NCBI GenBank assembly: GCA_021325555.1
Contig: JAJPGY010000037.1
Span: 124,001 to 188,000, forward strand
Length of the DNA: 64,000 bases
From: Pseudomonadota bacterium
GTDB lineage: Bacteria > Cyanobacteriota > Vampirovibrionia > Obscuribacterales > Obscuribacteraceae
Direction of reading: 5' to 3'
The notes below the pieces were generated by a model. It was not told where the DNA came from and made no database searches. It saw only the letters and a program-made list of their open reading frames with translations. A program made the position numbers and the translations under genes. Below, piece by piece: positions 51,299 through 61,671 of the stretch. The stretch's first letter is position 1; each line of letters starts with the position of its first letter.

Positions 51299-52600
51299 AT
51301 GGATAACCAGACGAAGTGGGTCGGCTTACTGGGGGTGGCAGCCATCCTGGGCACCGCCTTCCTCCTCTCCAACAACCGCAAGGCGATCAACTACCGGCTG
51401 GTCGTCTCGGGGCTGGCTCTGCAGCTCATCATGGCCGTATTCGTCCTGCGCGTGGAGTTCGGGCAGCAGCTCTTCCGGACGATCGGCGACGTGATCACCC
51501 AGCTGCTCCACTTCTCGGATGCGGGGGCCGGCTTCGTCTTCGGGCCGCTGGTCAAGAACCAGGCCGAGCTGGTCAAGCTGTTCGGCCCCGGCTCCGATTA
51601 CATCTTCTCCTTCCGCGTGGTCCCGACCATCATCTTCGTGTCCAGCCTGGTCAGCATCTCGTACTACCTGGGCATCATGCAGAAGGTGGTGCAGCTGGTG
51701 GCGAAGGTGGTGGCAATCATCATGGGGGCAAGCGGCAGCGAGGCGCTCTCCAACGCGGCAAGCGTCTTTGTCGGGCAGGTGGAATCGCAGCTCCTCATCC
51801 GCCCGTACGTTCCCTCCATGACCATGTCCGAGCTGCTCGCATCAATGTCCGGCTCCATGGCCTGCGTCGCCGGCGGCGTGCTGGCTGTGTATATCGGGCT
51901 GGGAATCAAGGCCAGCTACCTGCTTACGGCCAGCATCATGGCTGCCCCCGGGGCGCTGGTGATCTCAAAGATCGTCTGGCCGGAAACCGAGGAGTCCAAG
52001 ACCAGGGGCAAGGTCCAGATCGAGGTGAAGCGCACCAACGCCAACCTGATCGATGCCGCCGCCCATGGTGCCGCGGACGGCCTGCGGATTGGGCTCAACG
52101 TCGTCGGCATGCTGATCGCCTTCATCGCCCTGATCGCCATGGCCGACGCCTGCCTGGGGCTTGCCGGACGGCAGCTCCACGCCCTGGGCATGAGCCTGGA
52201 CCCGCTGGGGCTCGACCTGGCCCAGCTCAAGCTGCAGGATATCTTCGGCTGGCTCTTCGCCCCGGTGGCCTGGGCGCTCGGCTGCCCGTGGAATGACGCG
52301 CACGTGGTCGGCAGGCTCATGGGGGAGAAGATGGTGATAAACGAGTTCGTCGCCTACACGGACATGTCGGCGATGCTGAAGGGGCTGTCGCCGATCCGCA
52401 TCGGGAAGCACGCCGAGACGATCGCCACCTTCGCCCTGTGCGGCTTCGCGAACTTCTCCTCGATCGCCATCCAGATAGGCGGCATAGGCGAGATTGCGCC
52501 CAGCCGCCGGCAGGATCTGGCGCGCCTGGGCGTCAAGGCCCTTGTCTGCGGAACCATGGCCAGCTACCTGTCGGCTGCCCTGGCCGGCTTGCTCACCTGA
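51299..52600 (+). CDS. Concentrative nucleoside transporter (NupC family)
   Basis: The 433-residue product is a CNT-family permease that imports nucleosides with a proton or sodium ion. It has a hydrophobic N-terminus with several helices, the substrate-site block GSEALSNAASVFVGQVESQL, then MTMSELLASMSGSMACVAGG, and GEKMVINEFVAYTDMS near the C-terminus, which carry conserved CNT residues. The start is the ATG preceded by GGGAG. No nucleoside-metabolism genes are adjacent. The ion and nucleoside preferences are not readable. Confidence 0.93.
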   Translation: MDNQTKWVGLLGVAAILGTAFLLSNNRKAINYRLVVSGLALQLIMAVFVLRVEFGQQLFRTIGDVITQLLHFSDAGAGFVFGPLVKNQAELVKLFGPGSDYIFSFRVVPTIIFVSSLVSISYYLGIMQKVVQLVAKVVAIIMGASGSEALSNAASVFVGQVESQLLIRPYVPSMTMSELLASMSGSMACVAGGVLAVYIGLGIKASYLLTASIMAAPGALVISKIVWPETEESKTRGKVQIEVKRTNANLIDAAAHGAADGLRIGLNVVGMLIAFIALIAMADACLGLAGRQLHALGMSLDPLGLDLAQLKLQDIFGWLFAPVAWALGCPWNDAHVVGRLMGEKMVINEFVAYTDMSAMLKGLSPIRIGKHAETIATFALCGFANFSSIAIQIGGIGEIAPSRRQDLARLGVKALVCGTMASYLSAALAGLLT

Positions 52601-52714
52601 GCGGGGGCACAGCGGCGGTGGCCAACGGGTCCCTGGCGACGGGCGGCTGGCGGCGCCGGGGGATCCGCCGCCGGGGGGCCGGTCGGCGGCGCAAGGGCCT
52701 GCGTTGCGGGAGCC

Positions 52715-55090
52715 TTATTCGTAGAGCTGCAGCACCGTTCTGCCGAAGCGCTGGAACAGCGGGGCGTTGCTGTCCGGGTAGTGCCAGAACCAGAAGTGAC
52801 AGAGGTTGAGCTTCCCCCAGCCGCCCTGTCCACCCAGCTCCTGCGCCCGCTCCTGGAGGGGCGGATCCAGGCTGCGGAAGAAGCTGTTGGCCTGCGAATT
52901 GTACGGGGCCAGCAGCCTGGTGGCCAGCATGAAGAAGCGGCGGTCGGTGACGGGCGCCTTCCAGTGCTCGTTGACCAGCCGTTTGCTTTTCAGGTCGAAG
53001 TCGCCCCCGCGCAGCGTCGAGAAGACGTTTCGCATGCCGACGCCGCCGTCGGTTGCTTCGGGGTCGTAGGGCCGGTGCGCGGCGGCGAGGCCGGCGAAGA
53101 TGACGGTCTTGAATTGCGGCTGGAAAATTTGCAGCTCGCCGAGCCTGGCCTGGGCCTGCGCTCCCGTGTAAAAGCCATCGTCAAGGTACATGACCACCTT
53201 GTCCTGACCGGCGCCGGCCCCCGTAAGCGCACCCAGCTCCCGGGAGGAGACCAGGTTGGCCGGCTTCACCGTGCTGCCCACCTGCCCGAGCATGTAGGTG
53301 ACCAGGTGCGCGCTGCCACCCGGATCCCTGTCGGTGACAACAAGGAGATTCTCGGGGGCGGTCCCGCCGTGCTCGAGGACGGCGTTGATCTGCCTGTCCA
53401 GGGTTCTCAGCGCACGCACGGTCTTGCCGACCGAGAAGTAGTCCGCGCCGCGCGTCAGCATGTCCGCCAGCAGCTGGTGGTCCTGCGGTCGATAATCGGC
53501 CAGGAAATCGACCACGCGCTGCCGCGGCGCCTTGGCAAGCGTGAGCTGCCGGTGAAGGCTCTCGACCGGATCGCCGTTGTCCGGCGCGCCTGCCCCCTCC
53601 TGGAGGCTCAGATACTTGTTCACGGCCCGGCTCGGCCGCACGAGCTTGAGGTCGCCCGCCAGTGATTCGGCGACCTTTTGCGCCGATCTGTCGAGCACGT
53701 CGCGGACGGCCGCCCGGTCGGACAGGGCGCCGTCGCCTGCTTGCAACGCCCGCGCCTCGGCAACGAGACCGGCCAGCTTCTCCCGGGTCGCCTCCGGACC
53801 CTTTGCCAGATCCAGCAAGTTGATGCCCTTCTCGAACGCGCGCAGGTCGACGATCGTCACCGAGGCGGCGCGGGACAGAACAGCCCGCTGCTGCTCGGTG
53901 GGCGGTGTCCGCGTCAGGTCGTCGAACAGGATCACGTGCTCCCGCCCCTGCTCGTAACTGGACAGCCTGACCAGCCGGTCGAAATTGCGAATCGGCACCT
54001 CCCCGCAGTCGTTGGCCTTGCGGTAGAGATAGCCGAGGAAATTGCCGCTGCTGGCCGCGGTCAGCGTGTAGATGCCGGCCCTCGCCGCCGCACCCCCTTC
54101 TTCGGCGTCAGTGTCCTCCACTTCGGGCAGCCTGGGCTTGATCGACCGGAGCTGCGCGCGCACCCCGACATCCGAGCAGTTGAGCGCCGAGCGCTGGAGA
54201 AAGGCCAGCGCCAGCGGGCGCTCCGTCTCGGGAAAGGAGCGGATGATCTCCTTCAGCTGCTCGAGCGAGATCGGCTCGACGTTGAATCTGTCCATGATCT
54301 GCCGCGCGGGATCGGCCGGCTTGTCCGGCTCGACCGGCAGCCCCGCGCGGACGGCCCGGCCCAGGCCGGCCAGCCCCTCGTGGGCAGCCGGCAGCAGCAT
54401 GCTGACGACGCCGGCCTGCAGCACGTTCTGCGAAAGCTGGCGAGCCGTCGGCCGTGGCTGGTGGTCCACCGCGGCGGCGCAGATGCTCCCGACGCCGCTG
54501 CCGCCGGCGCCGGCCAGGCCCGCCAGCGGCAGGCGGGCATAAAGCGGCAGGCGCGCCGCCGCGGCCGCGGCCAGCTCCATTACCGAAAACTGGGCGCCGC
54601 CTGCGGCCATCGCCGCCAGGTGCGATTGGCCGGCAGGCGCGTTGTTCGTCCCGTCGTACAGCGCCGCCCCGGCCACCTGGGCGATGCCCCGCTCCAGGCG
54701 CGAGGCTTCGGCAACGGTCACCAGACCGCGCGCCCCCAGCCGTGCCGCACGCAAGCCGGCCAGCGCCAGCCTGCCGGCCCCGGCGTAGGGGACCAGCATG
54801 CCGAGGGCGGACGAGACCTGCTGGACCGCCCACTGAGCGCCCATAGGGGCGGCCTCGGGGACAGCCAGAAGCGTCACCGCGGGCAGAATGTCCTTGTGGA
54901 CCAGCGCTTTGCCGGCCGCGTTGCAGACGTTCCTCACCGCCGAGAGCGGCTCGAGCACCAGCGAGTTGACGAAGGGGGCGACCACGTTCTGCCGCGCCAG
55001 GTCTGCCGCCTGCTCGCAGCCGTCGATCAGCCGGCGCATCGCCGGGGCGCTCGTTTCCGTGCCTGGTGGAGGGGATGGACTGTCGGGCAC
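52715..55090 (-). CDS. Large multidomain protein with a phosphoribosyltransferase-like motif
   Basis: This 791-residue product of unknown function has an Ala-rich, partly hydrophobic N-terminal third (residues 55-215), a middle alpha/beta region with EHVILFDDLTRTPPTEQQ and TIVDLRAFEKGINLLDL near residues 385-430, and a C-terminal region with a PRPP-loop-like segment KVVMYLDDGFYTGAQAQAR near residue 632, preceded by LLVVTDRDPGGSAHL. Hydrophobic strand, two acidic residues and TG are the core of type I phosphoribosyltransferases. No other domain is recognised. It is a single gene between nupC and cstA. The 114-bp gap downstream holds nothing visible. Confidence 0.6.
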   Translation of the reverse strand: MPDSPSPPPGTETSAPAMRRLIDGCEQAADLARQNVVAPFVNSLVLEPLSAVRNVCNAAGKALVHKDILPAVTLLAVPEAAPMGAQWAVQQVSSALGMLVPYAGAGRLALAGLRAARLGARGLVTVAEASRLERGIAQVAGAALYDGTNNAPAGQSHLAAMAAGGAQFSVMELAAAAAARLPLYARLPLAGLAGAGGSGVGSICAAAVDHQPRPTARQLSQNVLQAGVVSMLLPAAHEGLAGLGRAVRAGLPVEPDKPADPARQIMDRFNVEPISLEQLKEIIRSFPETERPLALAFLQRSALNCSDVGVRAQLRSIKPRLPEVEDTDAEEGGAAARAGIYTLTAASSGNFLGYLYRKANDCGEVPIRNFDRLVRLSSYEQGREHVILFDDLTRTPPTEQQRAVLSRAASVTIVDLRAFEKGINLLDLAKGPEATREKLAGLVAEARALQAGDGALSDRAAVRDVLDRSAQKVAESLAGDLKLVRPSRAVNKYLSLQEGAGAPDNGDPVESLHRQLTLAKAPRQRVVDFLADYRPQDHQLLADMLTRGADYFSVGKTVRALRTLDRQINAVLEHGGTAPENLLVVTDRDPGGSAHLVTYMLGQVGSTVKPANLVSSRELGALTGAGAGQDKVVMYLDDGFYTGAQAQARLGELQIFQPQFKTVIFAGLAAAHRPYDPEATDGGVGMRNVFSTLRGGDFDLKSKRLVNEHWKAPVTDRRFFMLATRLLAPYNSQANSFFRSLDPPLQERAQELGGQGGWGKLNLCHFWFWHYPDSNAPLFQRFGRTVLQLYE

Positions 55091-55236
55091 AAAAGCCTCC
55101 TTGCGCTGACCGGATCGTAAGATCCGCTCAGCGGCCGGTCACTGTGGAATTGCGCAGAAGTGCGCGCCGGACGGGCAAGCCGCGCTGACGGCGATCTGCT
55201 GTAGGATCTACTCAATCGTCGGCTTCGAGGTATCCG

Positions 55237-57321
<2,085 letters not shown>

Positions 57322-57392
57322 TTTAATGAGAACCCGGTGCCGGAAATGGCCCGGTGTGGCAAGATATAGGTGACGCCCCGGCGGCAGAGAAG

Positions 57393-57755
57393 ATGAAACT
57401 GACCAGAGTACTAGCGCTGCTCATCCTGACAACCGCCCTGTGGGTGGGGGTCGTGCCGCACACAAGACCCTGCGGCCGGGATATGCGGATGGCCTGCTGC
57501 GCCCAGCAGTCGAGCGCGTGCTCGATCGCCGACACCTGCTGCCGTTATGCTCCGCAGCCTGCCGGTGACCTCACGGTTTCGCCGGTGTTGCGCGCCCCGC
57601 GCAGCCTTGAGCTGGCGGTCAAGCTTGTTGCCTGGGAGGCTAACGTCCCGCCTGCTCGAGCGCTGGCCCACGCGCAGCCGTGCAGCTGGCGCGCCGCCGA
57701 ATACCGAACGGCGACCAACAAGCATTATCTGCTCACGCGTGCGCTTTTGATCTGA
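57393..57755 (+). CDS. Small exported Cys-rich protein
   Basis: The 120-residue product starts with a signal peptide (MKLTRVLALLILTTALWVG) followed by a Cys cluster: PCGRDMRMACCAQQSSACSIADTCCR contains seven Cys in about 25 residues. The rest is not recognisable. It lies between cstA and a Csp1-like copper-storage protein, 77 bp before the latter, so a role in metal handling is possible but is inference from context. The start is the ATG at the signal peptide; the ribosome-binding site is weak. Confidence 0.5.
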   Translation: MKLTRVLALLILTTALWVGVVPHTRPCGRDMRMACCAQQSSACSIADTCCRYAPQPAGDLTVSPVLRAPRSLELAVKLVAWEANVPPARALAHAQPCSWRAAEYRTATNKHYLLTRALLI

Positions 57756-57831
57756 ACCTCGCTCCCCGTGTGAAGGACTCGCTTCCGCTCTCGTGAGCGG
57801 ACAGCTGTTTCACGTAAGTGAGGAGGTTTTT

Positions 57832-58254
57832 ATGAAGAACGTAATGCTCGTCTTCGCCGTAATGTGTGCGCTCATAGCCGGTGCCGGCCTGTCTCCCGGG
57901 GCGTTCGCTCGGGACGCCAGCGGCGGCTCTGCCGGCGCGGAGGCCTGCCAGAAGGATTGCGGACACTGCGCTTCCGTCTGCGAGGACACGCTTGCCCACT
58001 GCAAGAAGCAGGGCGGCAAGCACGCCGAGGCAAAGCACGTGAAGACCATGACCGATTGCCTATCCCTGTGCAAGATGAGTGATGACTTCATGAGCAGGGG
58101 CTCCGAGCTGTCCGGCAAAGTCTGCGGGCTTTGCAAGGATGCCTGCTTGAAGTGCGCGGAATCCTGCGAGACATTCAAGGGCGACAAGACGATGAAGAAT
58201 TGTGCCGATGAGTGCCGCAAGTGCGCGCAGTCCTGCGGGAAGATGGCCGGCTAG
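57832..58254 (+). CDS. Exported four-helix-bundle copper-binding protein (Csp1-like)
   Basis: The 140-residue product has a signal peptide (VMLVFAVMCALIAGAGLSPG and an AFA cleavage site) and 16 Cys in its mature part, spaced as CxxxC and CxxC along helices (CQKDCGHCASVC, CGLCKDACLKCAESC, CADECRKCAQSC). This is the pattern of Csp proteins, whose inward-facing Cys bind many Cu(I) ions inside a four-helix bundle. The exported form suggests copper storage or detoxification in the periplasm. A strong GAGGAGG ribosome-binding site precedes the ATG and a terminator follows. The neighbouring Cys-rich gene may be functionally linked. Confidence 0.85.
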   Translation: MKNVMLVFAVMCALIAGAGLSPGAFARDASGGSAGAEACQKDCGHCASVCEDTLAHCKKQGGKHAEAKHVKTMTDCLSLCKMSDDFMSRGSELSGKVCGLCKDACLKCAESCETFKGDKTMKNCADECRKCAQSCGKMAG

Positions 58255-58273
58255 AAAAGCCCGGCGACGACAA

Positions 58274-58309
58274 CGAAGGGGGGAGGGCACATATGCCCTC
58301 CCTTCTTCG
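58274..58309 (+). terminator. Terminator after the copper-binding protein gene
   Basis: A 16-bp stem including two G-U pairs (CGAAGGG-GGGAGGGCA with TGCCCTCCC-TTCTTCG, loop CATA) starts 20 bp after the stop codon and is followed by T-rich sequence. Confidence 0.8.
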
Positions 58310-58397
58310 TCTTGTTAAAACAACCGCTCTGTCGGACATCTCGGACACGGACGGCAAGGCTTTCCGGTCTAATCCAATTGGAAATCGGCACTTGCCC

Positions 58398-58403
58398 TAT
58401 AAT
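58398..58403 (+). promoter_or_regulatory. TATAAT element before the receiver-XRE gene
   Basis: A consensus -10 hexamer lies 56 bp before the ATG of the response-regulator gene, without a recognisable -35 at normal spacing. Confidence 0.4.
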
Positions 58404-58458
58404 GGCGTTAGAGGCCGCAGCGGGTAGCCTGCACGGGGCATCTCCGGGAGAGCACAGG

Positions 58459-59082
58459 ATGATCCTGGTAGCGGAAGACAATGAGTTACTGCGCGAGCTG
58501 GCGCTCCGGCAGCTGCAGATGCTGGGGCTGAGCGGGGAGACCGCCGCCAACGGGCAAGAGGTGTTGGAGCGCCTTGCCCGGCGCCGCTACGATCTCATTC
58601 TCATGGACATATGTATGCCGGGGATGGACGGCTTCCAGGCAACCAGGGCGTTGCGGGAGGCGGAGCGGGCGAGCAGCAGCAGGCGCACCCCGGTGATTGG
58701 CGTCACCGGCGTCTCCAACCGGGATCAGTGCCTGGAGGCTGGGCTGGATGATTTTGTCGCCAAGCCGCTGATGATCGAGCAGTTGCAGACGGTGCTGCAG
58801 CGCTGGCTGCCGCGCCGGCTGACGCGCGACAAGCACCAGGATCTGGTAATGGCCATCGGGGTGGCGGTCAGCCGGCGGCGGGAGGAGCTCGGGCTATCCA
58901 GGAAGGAAGTCGCGAAGCGGTCCGGGCTCAGCGAGGTTGTCGTCTTCAGGGTCGAGCAGGGTGTCGGGGACATCGAGCTTGTTTGTATCAGTCGCATTAC
59001 AAGGGCGCTAGACATGGCAGTGTCCAATTTAATCGGTTGGGCGGAGCTTCTGTCACGTGAGGGGGACATTCTAGGGAGGTGA
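58459..59082 (+). CDS. Response regulator: receiver domain fused to XRE-type HTH
   Basis: The 207-residue product begins with a phospho-receiver domain. It has acidic pocket residues in VAEDNELL, the phosphorylated Asp in LILMDICMPGMDGF, Thr in VIGVTGV and Lys in DDFVAKPL. After a short linker it carries an XRE/Cro-type helix-turn-helix (VAVSRRREELGLSRKEVAKR, then SGLSEVVVFRVEQGVGDI). A receiver joined to an XRE domain is an unusual output for a two-component regulator. No histidine kinase is adjacent. The ATG follows GGGAGAG. A second XRE protein is encoded 65 bp downstream, and the two may regulate together. Confidence 0.82.
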   Translation: MILVAEDNELLRELALRQLQMLGLSGETAANGQEVLERLARRRYDLILMDICMPGMDGFQATRALREAERASSSRRTPVIGVTGVSNRDQCLEAGLDDFVAKPLMIEQLQTVLQRWLPRRLTRDKHQDLVMAIGVAVSRRREELGLSRKEVAKRSGLSEVVVFRVEQGVGDIELVCISRITRALDMAVSNLIGWAELLSREGDILGR

Positions 59083-59147
59083 TTTTCGGTTCAAACCGTG
59101 AATGTCCACAGGTAAGAAACCCTGATATTTAGAGGTGGCGAAGAATA

Positions 59148-59477
59148 ATGTCTGTTCAAATAGTTAACGAACACGAAATGCTCCTGCACGCCACAGCCGA
59201 AATGCTGCGCAAAAGACGCATGGATCTGGGGATATCGCAAGAAGAGCTTTCGATGCGCTCCGGATTGCACCGCACGTATATCAGCGACATCGAGCTTGGC
59301 AAGCGAAACATCTCGCTGATGAACCTGTCACGGCTCGCCACAGCATTGCAGCTTCCGGCGTCCGAGCTCCTGAAACTCGCCCAGGAGCGGGTTCAGGCGC
59401 AGCTGAGCAGCCGCGGGCAGGCGGTGGCCGGCACCACATTCGGTGCCTTCCAGCCAGAGCAGCACTTCTCCGTGTAG
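59148..59477 (+). CDS. XRE-family transcriptional regulator
   Basis: The 109-residue product has a Cro/C1-type helix-turn-helix (AEMLRKRRMDLGISQEELSM then RSGLHRTYISDIELGKRNIS) in its first 75 residues and a short C-terminal tail with no known sensor domain. It probably binds DNA as a dimer and regulates nearby genes. It is coupled by position to the receiver-XRE gene upstream (65 bp). GAGGTGGCGAAG precedes the ATG. Targets cannot be predicted. Confidence 0.82.
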   Translation: MSVQIVNEHEMLLHATAEMLRKRRMDLGISQEELSMRSGLHRTYISDIELGKRNISLMNLSRLATALQLPASELLKLAQERVQAQLSSRGQAVAGTTFGAFQPEQHFSV

Positions 59478-59648
59478 ATCGGTCGGCGTGAGCGCCGGCA
59501 GAGCCGTCGCGGCATCGCGCGCGGAAATCGTGCGCTGGGGAGCCTGCAATATTAATGTCTTCAAATGCGTTGGTCCCGAGCGCCGAGGTGTTGCGTGATC
59601 CAGTCGGGGCGTGAGATGATGACATCTCCCCTCCAGGCGTAAGCACTC

Positions 59649-60800
59649 GTGGAAACAGCAAGCGCACTGAAGCCGGCTGCGCCGTCAGCCCCGCCTGCCA
59701 TTCAGCCGGGAAAGTTCTACCTTCCCTTTGTCGATGGGTTGAGGGCGCTCTCGATCCTGCTCGTATTGGGTTTCCACCAGCTCGGCCCCGTCAGCGGTTG
59801 GATGGGCAAGCAGCTCAGCGGCTGGGTGGGCGTGGATCTCTTTTTTGTGATCAGCGGCTTTCTGATCACCTCGATCATTCTCAAGGAGCAAAACGCCACC
59901 GGCACCTTCAACTTGAAGAACTTCTACACCCGGCGCTGGTTGCGCATCTTCCCGGCCTATTATTTCTTCCTGTCATGCATGCTGGTCTTCGGGCTGTGGC
60001 GGGGCCAGCCTGCGACGGCCTATGCGGTGGCGGCACTCTATCTCACGAATCTGGATGCCGCCTTCGGCTGGGGGCTCGTGCCGGGCGGTAGCGGGGTCGG
60101 CCATACGTGGTCGCTATCCATCGAGGAGCAGTTTTATCTGACCTTCGCGCCCTGCGCCTTCTTCCTCCGGCGCCGCCTGGTCTTCCTGGCCGTGGCCGTC
60201 ATTGCCGGCGCGTATTTCTGGAGGCTGGCCCTGCTCGATCATGGGGCCCTGCCGCTGCGGCTGTTGGGCGGCTTTGACACGAAGATCGACTCGATCATGT
60301 ACGGGGTGCTGGCCGCGCATCTATGCCAGCTCCGCGTCTTCGAGCGCGGGGCGTTCAAGGTGCTCGCCGACGCCAGGGTGCAGCTGGCAGTGGGCGCAGC
60401 TATGCTTGTGGCGTTCCACTTCCTCGGACACCCGGGAGAGGGGGCGAAGGCGGATCAGACGCTTTTCTGGGCGCTGAAGTACCCGCTGGCGCTGGCGCTC
60501 ATGGCCCTGTTGATCGTCAGCCTGTGCGCTGATCCGGGCAAGCCTCTGGGGCGGTGGCTGTCGGCGGGGCCGCTGGTTTGGGTTGGCCGGCTGTCGTACA
60601 GCCTCTATCTCTGGCATGTGCTGCCGATGTTCCCGCAGACTCACATAATAATTGATCGCCTTTGCCACGGCAGGCGCTACCTGGTCGAGATCATGACCTA
60701 TGCGATATGCTTCGCCGCGGCGTACTTCTCCTACCGTTTTATAGAATCGCCGTTCCTGAAAATGAAGCGCAAGTTCTCGACGGTGCAGACGGCAGCCTGA
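59649..60800 (+). CDS. Acyltransferase 3 family membrane protein (OafA-like)
   Basis: The 383-residue product has about ten membrane helices and the family motifs FVDGLRALSILLVLGFHQLG (His in helix 1), GVDLFFVISGFLIT, TRRWLRIFPAYYFF and SYSLYLWHVLPMF. Such proteins move acyl groups from the cytoplasm to O-antigen, exopolysaccharide or peptidoglycan sugars. The start is a GTG giving METASALKPA. No glycan-synthesis genes are adjacent, so the acceptor is unknown. Confidence 0.88.
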   Translation: METASALKPAAPSAPPAIQPGKFYLPFVDGLRALSILLVLGFHQLGPVSGWMGKQLSGWVGVDLFFVISGFLITSIILKEQNATGTFNLKNFYTRRWLRIFPAYYFFLSCMLVFGLWRGQPATAYAVAALYLTNLDAAFGWGLVPGGSGVGHTWSLSIEEQFYLTFAPCAFFLRRRLVFLAVAVIAGAYFWRLALLDHGALPLRLLGGFDTKIDSIMYGVLAAHLCQLRVFERGAFKVLADARVQLAVGAAMLVAFHFLGHPGEGAKADQTLFWALKYPLALALMALLIVSLCADPGKPLGRWLSAGPLVWVGRLSYSLYLWHVLPMFPQTHIIIDRLCHGRRYLVEIMTYAICFAAAYFSYRFIESPFLKMKRKFSTVQTAA

Positions 60801-60869
60801 GGCCTGTCACTGCCCGCGGTATCACGCTCTTGCCAGCGGGCTTCGGCTTTGCTACATTGTTGCTGCGGT

Positions 60870-61382
60870 ATGGACATTCTGGAAGCAACTGAACTGGCGC
60901 GACGGCTCATGTCGCAACACGGGCTCGACGACTGGTCGTTCAAGCTGAACGGGGCCAGACGCCAGCTGGGCGTGTGCAGGGAGCATGTGCGGCGCATCGA
61001 GCTTTCCCGCCATTACGTGCTCGCCAACCCGCGCGAGCACGTGACCGGCACCGTCCTGCACGAAATAGCGCACGCGCTGGTCGGTACTGAGCACGGCCAC
61101 GGCGCGGTCTGGAAGGCGATGTGTTTGCGGCTTGGCTGCGAGCCGAAGGCGCGCGAGCACGATGTCCGCATGCCGGAGGGTGAATGGCGGGCCCGGTGCC
61201 CTTCCTGCAAAAGGGTGCTCCACCAGCACCGGCGGCCCAAGCACCTGCGAAATCTCCATTGCGGCGCCTGCGGGCCGGAGAAGGGGCGGCTGACGTTTGC
61301 GAACATCAAGATCACCTACCGGCAGCGCGCCGACAAGGCCGCCCAATCGCCGGTTTCACAACTGATGTTGAAGCTGTTCTAG
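60870..61382 (+). CDS. SprT-like metalloprotease-type protein with a zinc ribbon
   Basis: The 170-residue product has a zinc-peptidase motif with TVLHEIAHALVGTEHGHGAVW, in which HExxH is followed by a third His in the SprT style, and a C-terminal zinc ribbon (ARCPSCKRVLHQH, CGACGPEKG). SprT/Spartan-like proteins cleave DNA-bound proteins in eukaryotes; the bacterial members are less well known. The ATG of MDILEATELA was chosen; a TTG at 60849 is also in frame. It stands alone after the acyltransferase gene. Confidence 0.83.
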   Translation: MDILEATELARRLMSQHGLDDWSFKLNGARRQLGVCREHVRRIELSRHYVLANPREHVTGTVLHEIAHALVGTEHGHGAVWKAMCLRLGCEPKAREHDVRMPEGEWRARCPSCKRVLHQHRRPKHLRNLHCGACGPEKGRLTFANIKITYRQRADKAAQSPVSQLMLKLF

Positions 61383-61453
61383 ACGCCCGGACCGCCGGCG
61401 GCGCCCCCGCGCCGCTTGACAGGCTCCGGCGTGCGCAATACAGTCGAGGCAGT

Positions 61454-61645
61454 ATGGAAGAGAAGAAACTACGTGTGATCACGCGATGGGAGTGCTTGCG
61501 TGGCTCGTGTCTTCATTTGTTTCGGCCCCTCCTGCTCATGCTGGTGGCATTTGTGGTTTTGTTCGTGATCGGCAAGAGCTTTGCGCCCGTCAGGCATGTC
61601 CTTGAAATTGTCGCCTGCCTGGCCGGCATTTTTTTGCGCCGGTAA
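61454..61645 (+). CDS. Small basic membrane protein, unknown function
   Basis: The 63-residue product has a basic N-terminus (MEEKKLRVITRWECLRG) and one hydrophobic helix (LFRPLLLMLVAFVVLFVIG), ending in a second short hydrophobic stretch. I do not recognise a family. The ribosome-binding site (GAGGCAGT) is weak. It could be a real small membrane protein or a chance frame; the membrane-like composition favours the former slightly. Confidence 0.4.
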   Translation: MEEKKLRVITRWECLRGSCLHLFRPLLLMLVAFVVLFVIGKSFAPVRHVLEIVACLAGIFLRR

Positions 61646-61671
61646 GCTTTGAGCTGTGGAGGCGCTGCTTT

